This document shows, piece after piece, positions 25,001-35,843 of a DNA stretch of 64,000 bases (its first letter is position 1; the number at the start of each line of letters is the position of its first letter). Source of the DNA: Zerene cesonia (Eukaryota > Arthropoda > Insecta > Lepidoptera > Pieridae); the NCBI RefSeq assembly GCF_012273895.1, contig NC_052127.1, forward strand, positions 620,001 to 684,000, read 5' to 3'. The notes beneath the pieces were generated by a model, which was not told where the DNA came from, searched no databases, and saw nothing but the letters and a program-made list of their open reading frames with translations. A program made the position numbers and the translations under genes.

Positions 25001-26929
25001 AAATGAAGGATGAGGATAGAGTAACCAACCTCTATCCTTCAACAGAGTAACTAGCTCCTGGTACAACACAACTGGCGACAGGGGCGGAGCGCCCTCCCGT
25101 ATCCGCTTGGCGGCCTCGCGCCCCCAGGCCACCGCCCTCTCCCGCCCCTCCAGTACTAGCTCGTTTTGCCAAACGTCTTGGATTATTTCGCGAATCTAAA
25201 AATTTTGTAAATATTATTTAATTGGAGAATATATAAATCCATTACATTTACAGTCCGCTAATAAGCTAAATTAATAAAGGTTGGTTAATTTAATAAATAA
25301 ATGCATTTATTGTTATTTTGTTATTGAAAACATAATAATACAATATATGACTAAAGTTTTCAATTACTTTGAAGGGTAAGGATATAAAGATAAAAATTAA
25401 ATTACCTTTTTTTTTCAGACAATAGAAAAAAAAATACATTTCTAAAAGAACTCGAAATAGGTACTGTGTATTTTTATTGTTGTTAAATCAATAATTTTAG
25501 TAAATTTGTGAAATGAAGCATCCAGTTACTTTAGTTAAGCAAAAAGTATTACTTTTTCATTTACCTAAGGTTAATTCAGTTAAATTTTGCTGAGTGATTT
25601 ATTTACATACAAGCAATTACATACAAGGTTCCTTGCCAGCTCTTCTGTGTAGAAAGTAGTTTCTGAACTGGTGGTAAATAATTTAATTCCATTTAAAATC
25701 TCTCCAGCTCCTCGGCTGCTTCTCAGCTCCCCCGCTCACCATACGAAAATGTGGGGGAGTAGTACTTCCCATGCCGACTACCACATACATACAAATGGCA
25801 TGTCTGTCACTCTGGTGTGAACAAAACAGCTTGATGAGTTACCTTTGCTAGTGCCTCAGCCGTTTGTTGGACCACACTTTCCAGTTTATTTTTTCCATTG
25901 TTTGCAGCTGACAGTGCGGCATCCTATAATATAAATTATGAACTGTTACAAGGACATTATTTTAATAAATCAATAATACATTTTCATTTAAAAGTAACAT
26001 AGCTATAAAAATAATTCAGTAAATTCAATACAATACATATATACATACTTAATATATATAAAATATTTTCTTTCCACTGAAATAGTTAACTGATATAGAA
26101 AACCTGAACAGTTTTTATTCTAGTGGAATTTATGAGATAAAGCCTATCCTATGTACCTTATCAGCTATCTTGGTACAAATTACATCTAAATCGGTTAAGT
26201 GGTTTAGGTGTGAAGAAATTGCAGACAATAGTGTAACTTTTACATTTAAAATATGAGTAGGGATTTTGTTTCTTTCTATCTGTCTGTTCTTGTTGATCTC
26301 TTAACTTGTTGAAATGATTTTAACTGTATTTCACTGGGAGTTGATATAACAATTAACCTCATCATTTAAGATTATGCACATTAAATGTCAAATAATATAA
26401 AGATAGCTGTTATCTTGTCTGGTCTTACATGCATATCAGAGCAGCAAAGGCTGTAAACTATTAAATAAATTATTTTAATTAATGTAAATTATACAGTTAA
26501 ACAAATGCTATGCACCAGGTTTTACTTTAATGTTTCATTAAAAATAACAGTTATATATCTAAATAATATATAAGGATAATTATTCCATAATCATAATTAA
26601 GTATAATAATACACATTGTTACAAAAAACTTCCTGTCAGAATCTAAACAACGATTTATTGGCAAATATTGTACCTGTTATATAAGCCCAGGGTCATATCG
26701 AATTGTGGCCAGCATTCTGCATTCAATGTCACTTATTAAAACAGGTGCACAGTAATGCATCAATTAAAACATCTTCACGTATTTAACCTAATTAACTACA
26801 CTAAAAATAAATAAAAAAATCACCCGCCAATTTTGTTTACACAAAGTACTAGGGCAGCATAAGTTTCATAGAGTTACTTACATGTAACGCTCCGAATTTT
26901 TCACCAGCTCTATTCTTAAACTCATCCAT
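18328..26929 (-). CDS. RTN4IP1-like mitochondrial medium-chain reductase
   Basis: Member of the zinc-free quinone-oxidoreductase branch of the medium-chain dehydrogenase/reductases, closest to reticulon-4-interacting protein 1 (mitochondrial). Exons in transcript order: 26929-26882, 25923-25843, 25195-25030, 24613-24443, 23960-23820, 23331-23217, 21531-21415, 21066-20945, 20659-20503, 19853-19733, 19057-18938, 18414-18328. All phases close, giving about 481 residues if no exon hides in the gap at 22179-23178, where the flanking exons join in phase. Residues 1-98 form a charged helical N-terminus. A hydrophobic segment follows (about 103-123, SIIIFACGAVLGGSAGIVVG). The GroES-like domain starts near 156 (GEVLVRVQAFSV, GDEVWG). 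The nucleotide site near 280-291 reads RVLVAGAASGEG, where human RTN4IP1 has GASGGVG. The C-terminus GTTVIRFP matches the family's GKTVI end. The ATG at 26929 is chosen because an in-frame TAG lies upstream. An acceptor at 26960 with an earlier first exon remains possible. Confidence 0.85.
18720..18906 (+). repeat. 330-bp interspersed repeat, 3' part with short tandem duplication
   Basis: It covers the second half of the family. The segment CCCAATTCGTACCGAAGCGT occurs twice in tandem, unlike other copies. Confidence 0.6.
20169..20350 (-). mobile_element. Helitron-like element (CTAG family), internally deleted
   Basis: It has the CTAGCTGCACCCCGCGG end on the plus strand and the same body, missing part of the segment after the terminal hairpin. 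It lies in the intron between RTN4IP1-like exons 9 and 10. Confidence 0.65.
21891..22057 (-). repeat. Interspersed repeat with terminal (TA)n
   Basis: Contains CCTAGCTAGATCGATTTATC and GCCCCCGAAACCCCCTATAT, ending in (TA)n and CAAGAATTGCTCG. An inverted copy with the same order is at 37061. It lies in an RTN4IP1-like intron beside the assembly gap. Confidence 0.65.
22179..23178. other. Assembly gap (1000 N) in an RTN4IP1-like intron
   Basis: The flanking exons join in phase 2 to give LLAVRSKRPRT, so the gap may be purely intronic. Confidence 0.9.
24726..24923 (-). mobile_element. Helitron-like element (CTAG family)
   Basis: A full-length copy in minus orientation, next to a short repeated TAGTAGGAT tract. 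It lies in an intron of the RTN4IP1-like gene. Confidence 0.7.
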
Positions 26930-27479
26930 ATCAAACACAACACTCGGGGGAGGGTCGCCCTAAACCAAATAGACTATTAACTCATACCAAAATCATTCAC
27001 AATTTAACCTTTGGCCGCAATCCATTTGAAATATTTTAATCTCAAAATAGATCATGATTGCATACATCATTATTTACTATAATGACATTGATAATAAAAG
27101 TATGTCCCTAAATCTGTAGCCGCTTCACTTCACGTTCTAGTATTTACACGGTTGCGGTGTAAAAAAATTCGTAAATCAAGTTAAAATCTTAAACAAACAT
27201 AACCTAGAAACTAAAATATTAGGATTGAACCTTTGACAGCAACAGCTGACAATGACAGTGACATGGAATTTTTAAAAAACTATAGTGCATTTAAAATGGT
27301 TATAAATACAAAGATATTTGACAGGATTTTTGAAAGTGTAGATATTATAAAAAGTGAACTAGGTGTCTACTAAAAGCGAAGAGTGAAACTATCATTGAAT
27401 GATTTTGATTGTCAATTGAAATAACAACAACGATACTTTTAAGTATGTATTTATCTATTATTCTGTATTTTTAACATTA

Positions 27480-30400
27480 TTATATATCAATTGGTATAGT
27501 ATTATCACCGCTATCTGCACTTTCATTTACATCTTGATTATTCAGTATTTTGTCGATCCACGCTTTACTGTAGGCAACCTGAGGAATAAATATAAAACAG
27601 TTTAATTACTATTAAAATATTTAATATTCACCTAAATTATATAAAAATACTTGTCATGTAAATAGTAGAATTAAATTATGAAAGAAATTATTATGATGAA
27701 AAAAATATTTCAATAATATATTACATGTAGAATAAATAGCTAGATGGTATAATTCAGTATAAGCATTTTGACGTGACAACGTCTTAAATTAGGTTGCGGC
27801 TCGGAGTCACTCATGAAAAAGTGTAACGCCCGGTAACGTTACGATGAGTCACCGAACTATGATCGGTCCGCCGCGCGCGCAGCACTAGAGAATTAGGCGC
27901 ATTGAATCGGCGCGTGCTTGTGTCTCTGTCTCTGTCTTTCTCGAGCATTCTTGGCGTAATATTCATATCAATAAATATTATACCGAGAAAAAGACGTTGT
28001 CACGTAAAATCTTCGCCCGTAAAACCGACTTTACAGGCATCCATTTTTTAAATACAATAATAAGAAACAAATTGTGGATACCTTCGCATAAACGCCTGGT
28101 TTAGATTTTAATGCACATTCTTCAGTACCAGAGAAAAGAGCGATACCATGTAACGTGCCCGCTCGGTTGAGGCCGCTGAAATGAACAGCAGGGTCTCCCG
28201 TGTCACCCTGAGGCAAGAAAAGTAAAAAAATCATATAAAGTAAACGGGAATCCGAATTGACATTAGCTATAAGCTATCTTTATTTATGATAAAAATAAAA
28301 ATTTTATTAAATTTACTTTCATAATTTTTGCGGAATTGCAATGTCAGTACTATAAGCGCATACCTTTATTTATTAGGTATGAAGTACATATACAAAATTA
28401 TTTGAAATTATTTGTTCTGTTTTTTTTTACACCGGCAACACATCTCTATAGATTATAATAATTTGTATTCTAGTGTAACCTAACTAAACCAAAACTCACC
28501 GCGCACAAAGCGACCCCCTTCATTACACTCTGCAAGCACATGTGGTCGTGCTGCAATCTATAGTCGTTTCCATACATCCTCCTGCAGTCAGCCCGCGACA
28601 TTTCCTTCACAATCATGCGGCGTAGCTCTTGGTTTTCGCCTTCGCGGATTTGTCCTGTCACCTGACAAATCAATATAAATTTACACATTGTTTGTCCGCG
28701 ATGGACTCCTAAACTACTGACCCGATTTTAATAAAATTTGCACACCATGAAGAGTTTGATCCAACTTAAAAAATAGGGTAGTCTATATTATTTCAAATAT
28801 GATTAATGACTACCCGGGCGGAGCCGGGGCGTGCAGCTAGTATCTTATATTTTAAAATTGATATGTTTGCGTTATGTATGTCATGATTGATTGTCGTGAT
28901 TGTCGTGATGTTTTCATTTATAAAAAAAACTCATAGGTTAAACTGTTCCGAACGATTATAACTCTTACGAATATTTCTTGATAGTCAAGACTGAGGATAA
29001 TTTATTCATGCGAATGTAATTTTTCGTATCTTTCGATCAAATCTTATGTTACTACATTTCTTCTATGAAATAAATAATACAAGGTACCTAATTTATAAGT
29101 GGATTTACATATTTTAAGGCAACTGTCACCTTGCGTATTTAATTTTTGAATTATCCCGCCATTCGGCCGACATTATGAACCGACCGGAACAACCGAACGA
29201 AGTATAGATTTAACGCGTTTTTATGACTTACCACGGATCCAAAGCCAGTGACGATTGTTTCCCCAAATAGGGATGGAAGGTCAGACCCAGTAGTCGCTAC
29301 AGACACAACCTGTACTCTGCTACTTAACATAATTGGGATATTCATCTGTAATAATAACTTGTGCATTATGGTATTGTCAAATAGAACGTGTACTAAGCGC
29401 GCGAAAGAGTGCTTACCACAGAGTAAATAATATATGGCCTATAGTATTGTGTAATCTGTGCTATGACTAACCTGACGCCGCGCTATGACGTGTTGTGCTA
29501 CGCGTTTCACCGTCAAACGGAGCGACAACGCCCTAACACGCGCCAAGTGTGTGTTCTATGTGATAAATCCATTAGCTAGTGCGTTGCACAACACAATTCG
29601 GCGTCAGGTTAGCGCTCTGATGCGCGCGGAGAACGTGTTCTATCTAATAAAACGTTTCCTTCTGACGATTTTTTGTTTAATTATCTATACAAAAGAATTA
29701 AACTTGCGTATGTACGTTGTGCGTATAATAATCGAGTTTTTAAAATGTTAATATTTTTGACAGTTTATTACAGTTCATCTACAAAATGACTGGACCAATT
29801 CCAATATAGCCAGATAGCTAGAAGTTAATTACTTTATTTTTAGGTAGGTATGCTTGTCGCGGACATATTTCAACCAGCTCCCTTGGCCCCTTCACTCAAG
29901 TGGCTAGACGGAACACAGTGGGGTTTTGGTCGGTAAGAATCCGACATAATCCACGGCTCTATGCAAGATTTCCCCACTATAAAAAAAAAGGTACTTATGC
30001 TCGCAGAAAACCATCGCGCGTTGAACTTAAAGTAATTCTTTTGCAGTTTATGTACGTGATCCCTGTATGCTATAGGCCATGTGTTACATATATACTGTGA
30101 GAGAAGCCAGGATGGATTGCTAGCATAGATAACGTTTTTCCATATATTTTTAAGGTAATTGCATATGCAAAATTATAATAAAAGTACCTTGATCATCGCC
30201 AGATTATGTTCAGGATAGTACTGATCGGTTCTATAATCTGGATGCCGTCTTATGTCAGTGACAGCCAGGATCCGGCCGCCAAAGTCGCGGAAAACGGATC
30301 CCATACGCACGGATACTTCTTCTTTCGATACACTGGATTAATTAATTAATATTTTATTGAATGGCAGAGAGTAAGAAAAATACAGATAAAGAATCAAAAT

Positions 30401-33400
30401 AACTTGGTTTCTTATGAAAAACATGTTTCATATGCTACTAATAATATCTTGTATAAAATAAGATTGTATGTGAGAATGTATGGATGTTTGTTTCTCTTTT
30501 ATACAAAAACCTTTGCTGGGATCTGTATCAAATGGGGCTTCATTTGAGCTGGATGCCACGCGAGTGAAGCCGCAGAGTTAGGTCTGGTTCGTTCCATAGG
30601 AGGATCCCTGCTATCGTGCTTTGTTTGGCCGCCGAGAAGGTTTTAGTGGGTAGATATCCCACATGCTCTACTTTTCCCCCAAAGGTAGAGTATCTTTTGA
30701 AGATTTCCCCTTCGTTAAAAAAAAAGAAAGGAAAAGATATCCATTAACTTACTAATCGAAACATTGCGCTGCGGTGAGCACCCATTGCTTGCCGACTATA
30801 GCACCCCCGCACCAATGTTTACCGTGTAACCTGCAATGTAAAGTGTAATGCGATATAATCGAATTCATATTTTTTAAACTTCTGAAATACGACTTTAAAT
30901 CATTTTATTATTTATTTTATGTGAGACTCGCAACGCATTCAAATACGTAACTAAATGAATTGGTTCGGTACTTTTGCAGTTTTGATATAAGTAGAAACTG
31001 CTGTATAATTTCGAAACTGACGAACTTTAAAAAAACAGCCATTTGTTGTAAAAAGTAATGTTTTTTAGTATATTAAATTATCATAACCTAAAAAACTGCC
31101 GTACTTTGATGGGTCAACTATCCAGCTAGGTTATAAAAACACAATACCTTTGAAAAATGTATATATTTACAGTAAATTTTACAAATAACAAAATTTATGT
31201 ACACACAAACAACCAAAAATTGGTTAAAACTATCAATATCTTATATAATAAGAGAACTACTTAAAACAACAGAACGCGTTGTAGCATTTCCTCATTGTCA
31301 CAACGCGTCGTGTGCTTTTTCATTGCAGCCACAACACGAGTTTCGCGTTGTGGCTCTTCTATTATGACCTCAACGAGCTGTGAGCTATTCATTCGCTCAA
31401 TAAACGTTTACGGCCTCTTAGCGAGACATATCTACGAGTAATTGTATCTTTGTTATGCTTTGACAACGTAATATCGTTAGTAATTATATACCGACCTACA
31501 ATCTTATAAATGTGAGATCTAAACAACTTAAACAATAAATGCACTGGAAGATTTCGATATTGAAAGAAATCCGTAGACATAAAACTAAGAAAGTTTATTA
31601 TGTCCTAACGGGTACCTAACTGAGCTGGTGGTTCGCCTGTTGTTAACCGATTACCACCACCCATGAACAATTTCAGAAACAGTCCTCTTCGAATGTGTTG
31701 CTTTTACGGGGTAAGGGATAAGGACAGTATTGATGGCAGGAAATAAGGAATGGATTAGGAACGGGAAGGGTATCGTGCAACACACAATGATAATAAGGAA
31801 ACAGTAACAATTTCACATTGTTTTCTGTAGAGGTACCTTCCCTGGAGCCCATTTCATGCCGAAGCGTGCTGGACTCCCACATTCGAAACTTACAACTAAT
31901 AAAGTTATACAAGTAACAAACATAATTACACAAATTCGATTAATATTTGATAACCACATTTCTAGTTTCGACCGCCTCCTTGGTACAGTGGTTAACGCGT
32001 GAGCTTAGAACCGAGGGGTCCTGGGTTCGATTCCTGGTGGGGACGCACAAAAAAAAAGTCTCGGCCTGGCAGGACACAGAAGGCTGATCACCTACTTGTC
32101 CATAAAGAAAATCGATCAGTGAAACAGATGTAAATCATCTGCCCCATACCCCACTAGGGGACACGGGACTTCACACACACATTTCCAGTGTTACTAGTTG
32201 ATTCACAAGTCACTGCGGATTTGTTGCGAGAAGAAAAAATATACTTTTGATAAAAGACGCTTCTTCATGTTTTCCTCACAGTATTTACTTATTTATTTGT
32301 TGATCTAAATTTAAGATTTTTTACTTTATTTTAATGATCTTTCCTTTTCTTTCTCCTTTTGTTCATGTGTGGTTCTGTTTTTGTTTATCATCAACAAATG
32401 TTTTATTATTATCAATTGCTCATAAACAGTTCTCTTCATATCTCTCACCGTTCCACCAAGTTCTAAAATCGTTCCACACACTTTTTTCTTCTAAATTGCT
32501 GTTCATCATTTCACACAATCTACACGCGTTTAAGTGATCTGCCCCTCTGTAGATATAATGGTTACGCCATCGGAAAAACTCGTAGTATCGAGTTTTGTTG
32601 GCCATTATATCGAAAATGGTTTCTGCTAGTTTTACTGGACCTAGTTCTATAGCATCTAGGTAACTGCCTTCCGGTAGAAATCTGAAATATGATACATAAT
32701 AAAATCATTAGTATGAAATGAAATAATTTTTTTCCACTTTCCATTTGTACAATATGTTGTTGCGTACCATAATTAAAACAGTGCTTACGCTACAGAGGTA
32801 TAAAAAACAAGAATTACTTATAAAATTAAAGTATTGGATATTATAATAATCACAAAAGATTACGGAACTTGTTATTAAACATTTATCTTTTTCTATCCTA
32901 CATTCTTTTAAGGTTATTTTACTTCACTACCCTTCGAGTTTGTTTATATCAATGACAAAAAAGGCTAACAGACATCTTCCAGTTAAGTAATCTTTTTTTT
33001 TTTTTGTCATAGCGGGCAGCTGAGCTGGTGGTTCGCCTGATGGTAAGCGATCACCACCGCCCATAAACATTCGCAAAGGTAGTACCTCTGTGAATGCGTT
33101 GCCCGCTTTTATGGGGTAAGGGAAAAGGAAAGGATTAACGACTGGAAAGAAGGAATGGACTAGGACGGGTGAGGAAAAGGAAACGGGCCTCCGGCTCCCC
33201 CACTCACCGTACGAAACACAGTGGCATGCCACTATTTCACGCCGGTTTTCTGTGGGGGTGTGGTACTTCCCCGGTGCGAGCTGGCCCAATTCGTACCGAA
33301 GCGTGCTCGACTCCCACAATAAATAATAATCTGGTGAAGTATCGAATGAATCCACAAATCACTCTAAATATAAGGTAATTTTTGAATGCAAAAATTCCAT

Positions 33401-35843
33401 TAAATAACAATAGATAATTTTTGCTAGTCTAGGAAGTAGAAAAGATGGGCAGACCGGGGTTCACCCTGCATAGTTTCCCGGGCGATTTCCTGATTAAAAA
33501 TTATACATAATTTTTCGGCTATCAAACTATATCTTTACAAATTTCATCTAAATCGGCTCAGTGGTTGACCCGTGCAGAAGAGATTGACAGATATACAGAC
33601 AGATTACCCTGACATTTATAATATTAGTAGAGATATTCAAACGGAATAAAGTAGCGGAATTATGCACTTACCGTGAATAATCTGCACCTCCATACACTAT
33701 AGGAACAGCGTAGTTATTTAACGCCGTCAGCAACTTCTCAGTCACGTAATCCTCAGCAAAGGAATTCTCGAAGGACAAGTAGAAATGATAATCGTCCTCA
33801 ATCATCTTGAAGCACGAGTTGGATTCACTTAACGGACAACTAAGCGTACCACATCTACCATATATATCCACTGTCCAGCCAAATTTATTAAGCTCTTTGC
33901 TAAATTCTTCAACATATTCTTCTCTACGGCGTTTCGTAGAACAATGCGACACGAACCACGCAACCGCTTTTCTCTTCTTACTCAACTTAAGCTTTAATTC
34001 TTCATCCACAGGCTCCATCTCTTCAATCCATTTCATATCTATCGCTGGACCTACTAGATTTTCGTTTACATCGTAAATGCTAATATAACCCCACTGGAAA
34101 TCGGAGTCCAATTTATATGTCCACGTCCAATTGAAGTAACCATCCAGATAATCGTTACAAGCTGGAAAGAAGTCAGGCGATTCCATTGCTCCAAAGATGT
34201 ACTTCTGTGTGGGAGACCGGTCTTTTGGCAGCTGAAAAGTCCACATGTTCACGTCTCTTCCATTAAATGCTACGGCATCGAAGTCCCTTTGATCTAGAAA
34301 ATAATTCTTGTCGTCTGTTACGAAGCAGTTTCGATATTTACATTTGTATTTGACGAAAACCGAATTGCCTTCTTCCATGTAATCGAAAGGCGCGCTAAAA
34401 CGCCTCGTCCATTGTAAAATGTACTTTAACTCCCTGTGGTTTAGGTAGGATATGTCCTTTCTGTTAGCCCGAATGTCGTACAATCGATTGTGGTAAGTGT
34501 AAAACAAAATTGTAGCGTATATAATGAGGATTAGAATGAATATTCGAGTAAAATGACGCAGTGGGTATAGCAGAATCGACATGGTGGCCACTAGCGTCCT
34601 ACTAATACTAACATTATCGATACTGATAAGATATGAAAGGTTTTTTTATCTTCGTACAGACTGTGAAACCGGTTTATTAATATAGATTGTGGTTATATCA
34701 TTTGCCATAGTAAACTTATTAGAAATTAATTAAATTTAGATAGAAGTTGCTCTCTCCGTGAAACTGACTAAGGTCTTGGGCACGGAAAGTATGTTCAAAA
34801 ACTTTCAGATATATCAATACAGAAGAATAAATTTTAACAGTATTAAATTTCAGAATAAATTTTTTCACTTTCTATTCCTATATTATCGGATTACGAAATA
34901 ACATAGTAAATTAATAAAGTTGTTGTTGTATTCTCTCTACTGTACTTTTAAATTACCTGATCGATACAGTGTAGGGGTAATCTTCTAGACATACGAGTCC
35001 CATTTCGGTGGTGAGACGTTTTCGTCTCACGTGGGTCAGATCTTCCTCCATTTTAGGGGGGAATTCACATTCCATTTCCGTCCTGGATGTTGTAGAAGCT
35101 GAACCAGTGGAATAAGTTTTATTAATTTTAGTATTTTATTGTTTTAATTAAGGAAAATTAGTCTTGAAATAAACAATATTAAGTGCCTGTTCTTTTGTTG
35201 TTTTTTTTTTTCGTTATTTTAATATACTAAGTATATAACAGGTGATACAAAAATGCTTCTATAAGAAATCTGATTGAATAAATAAATGCTGGAGTTTGAG
35301 TTTTAGAAGTAAAACTATTTGTTAATATTGATTAAATATTATCAGATTTTATAGGCTATGTTGTATTGGATTATGTTAATTTAAAACAGCACTTCGAAAT
35401 ACACCGCCGTATTTACGTTTAAGTCAATGTAATACGGCGGGGTTTAAGTCGATGGGAATTCGACGTAACCCACGGCTCCTTCCCCGGGGGCCATGGGCAT
35501 ATTGTGCAAAATAAAACAAAGTTTTTATCTACTTTTGTGACTTTTGTAGTTGTTTGTAATTTTTTCACACAAAATCCACTGGACCGATTTCAAAAATTAT
35601 CACACCATTAAAAAGCTGCAACTTCGCTGAGTGACATAGGCTATATATGTATCAATGGCGAAGCTGGAGCGTACAGCGAGATTTCTATAAATCTAATCTG
35701 TTCTTTTAAATTCCAAAACAAAAAATCACACCGTATAATATTACAACATGCAAAGATGACGCTGTTGGTACTTCTTAGTACTTACCACACTGCGCAAATT
35801 TTAATAAAGAAACACCCAGAAAAAATGCTTTCCATACAGACAT
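27480..35843 (-). CDS. Serine protease homologue SPH1, catalytic triad lost
   Basis: Secreted S1-family (trypsin-fold) protein of 307 residues, predicted to be non-catalytic. Exons: 35843-35786, 35098-34957, 30830-30753, 30332-30188, 29345-29232, 28661-28500, 28207-28082, 27578-27480, with phases closing throughout. Residues 1-19 form a signal peptide (MSVWKAFFLGVSLLKFAQC). At the usual activation site the sequence is VRRKRLTTEMG, so IVGG is replaced and preceded by a furin-like RRKR. The His57 motif reads LTAAQC (Gln89), the Asp102 motif reads HNLAMIK (Asn136), and the Ser195 motif reads GDTGDP (Thr236). Position 189 is Ala. Cysteines 42, 58, 168, 182, 191 and 220 (chymotrypsin numbering) are kept, so the fold is probably intact. 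The RTN4IP1-like gene lies just downstream on the same strand, and a fucosyltransferase gene occupies intron 2. The first two exons rest on phase, signal-peptide and DYPYTVSI evidence. In arthropods such homologues act as cofactors or binding proteins; a role here is inference. Confidence 0.82.
27765..28010. mobile_element. MITE with about 20-bp terminal inverted repeats
   Basis: Left end ATTTTGACGTGACAACGTCT (27765) and right end AAGACGTTGTCACGTAAAAT (27991-28010) are inverted copies with one base difference. The 246-base interior has no ORF and includes CGCGCGCGCAG and CTGTCTCTGTC tracts. It lies in the last intron of SPH1. The sequence looks like a widespread lepidopteran MITE. Confidence 0.75.
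28688..28840 (+). repeat. Helitron-like relic, second copy
   Basis: Matches the element at 691 from TTGTCCGCGATGG through GACTACCCGGGCGGAGCCGG to CTAG. It lies between SPH1 exons 5 and 6. Confidence 0.55.
29467..29612. repeat. Foldback / MITE-like inverted repeat
   Basis: CTAACCTGACGCCG at 29467-29480 is repeated inverted at 29599-29612. The match extends imperfectly inward through TGTTGTGC(T/A)ACGC, giving arms of nearly 40 bases. Outer flanks on both sides contain AGAACGTGT/AACGTGTTCTAT-type sequence, so the element may span 29376-29660. Confidence 0.5.
31612..31882 (+). repeat. 330-bp interspersed repeat, diverged copy
   Basis: Begins near CTAACTGAGCTGGTGGTTCG and ends CGTGCTGGACTCCCACA. 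It lies in intron 2 of SPH1. Confidence 0.6.
31970..32181 (+). mobile_element. tRNA-derived SINE, family 'CCTCCTTGGTACAGTGG'
   Basis: Box A TGGTACAGTGG and box B GGTTCGATTCC are both perfect. After these come an A-rich stretch and a body containing GGCAGGACACAGAAGGCTGA. A similar copy lies at 48885 and an inverted one at 47948. It is in intron 2 of SPH1, downstream of the nested fucosyltransferase. Confidence 0.8.
32420..34582 (-). CDS. Alpha-1,3-fucosyltransferase (GT10), nested in SPH1 intron
   Basis: Golgi type II membrane enzyme that transfers fucose from GDP-fucose to N-acetylglucosamine of glycans. There are two exons, 34582-33672 and 32681-32420, joined in phase 2, giving 390 residues. 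The start is the ATG at 34582, in the strong context GCCACC-ATG. The open frame continues upstream only through GTG. Residues about 10-28 form the signal-anchor (RIFILILIIYATILFYTYH). The catalytic half carries the GT10 signature FENSFAEDYVTEKL, then NNYAVPIVYGGADYSRFLP, split by the intron after Ser. The C-terminus has FFRWRNHY and a final Cys pair (ACRLC). The length fits the insect FucTC/FucTD type better than the longer core FucTA, but the acceptor cannot be told from sequence. The single intron contains a copy of the 330-bp repeat family. The whole gene lies between exons 2 and 3 of SPH1 on the same strand. A possible AATAAA (reverse of TTTATT at 32402) follows 13 bases after the stop. 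Confidence 0.92.
33010..33320 (+). repeat. 330-bp interspersed repeat, full copy
   Basis: AGCGGGCAGCTGAGCTGGTG through GTGCTCGACTCCCACA. It is contained in the single intron of the fucosyltransferase gene. Confidence 0.7.

Noticed and set aside
29485..29751. 88-residue plus-strand open frame
   Set aside because: Its GC-rich part coincides with the inverted repeat at 29467-29612 and it has no family resemblance.
31970..32050. tRNA gene candidate with perfect boxes A and B
   Set aside because: The acceptor ends do not pair and the sequence runs into a shared SINE body present in several copies.
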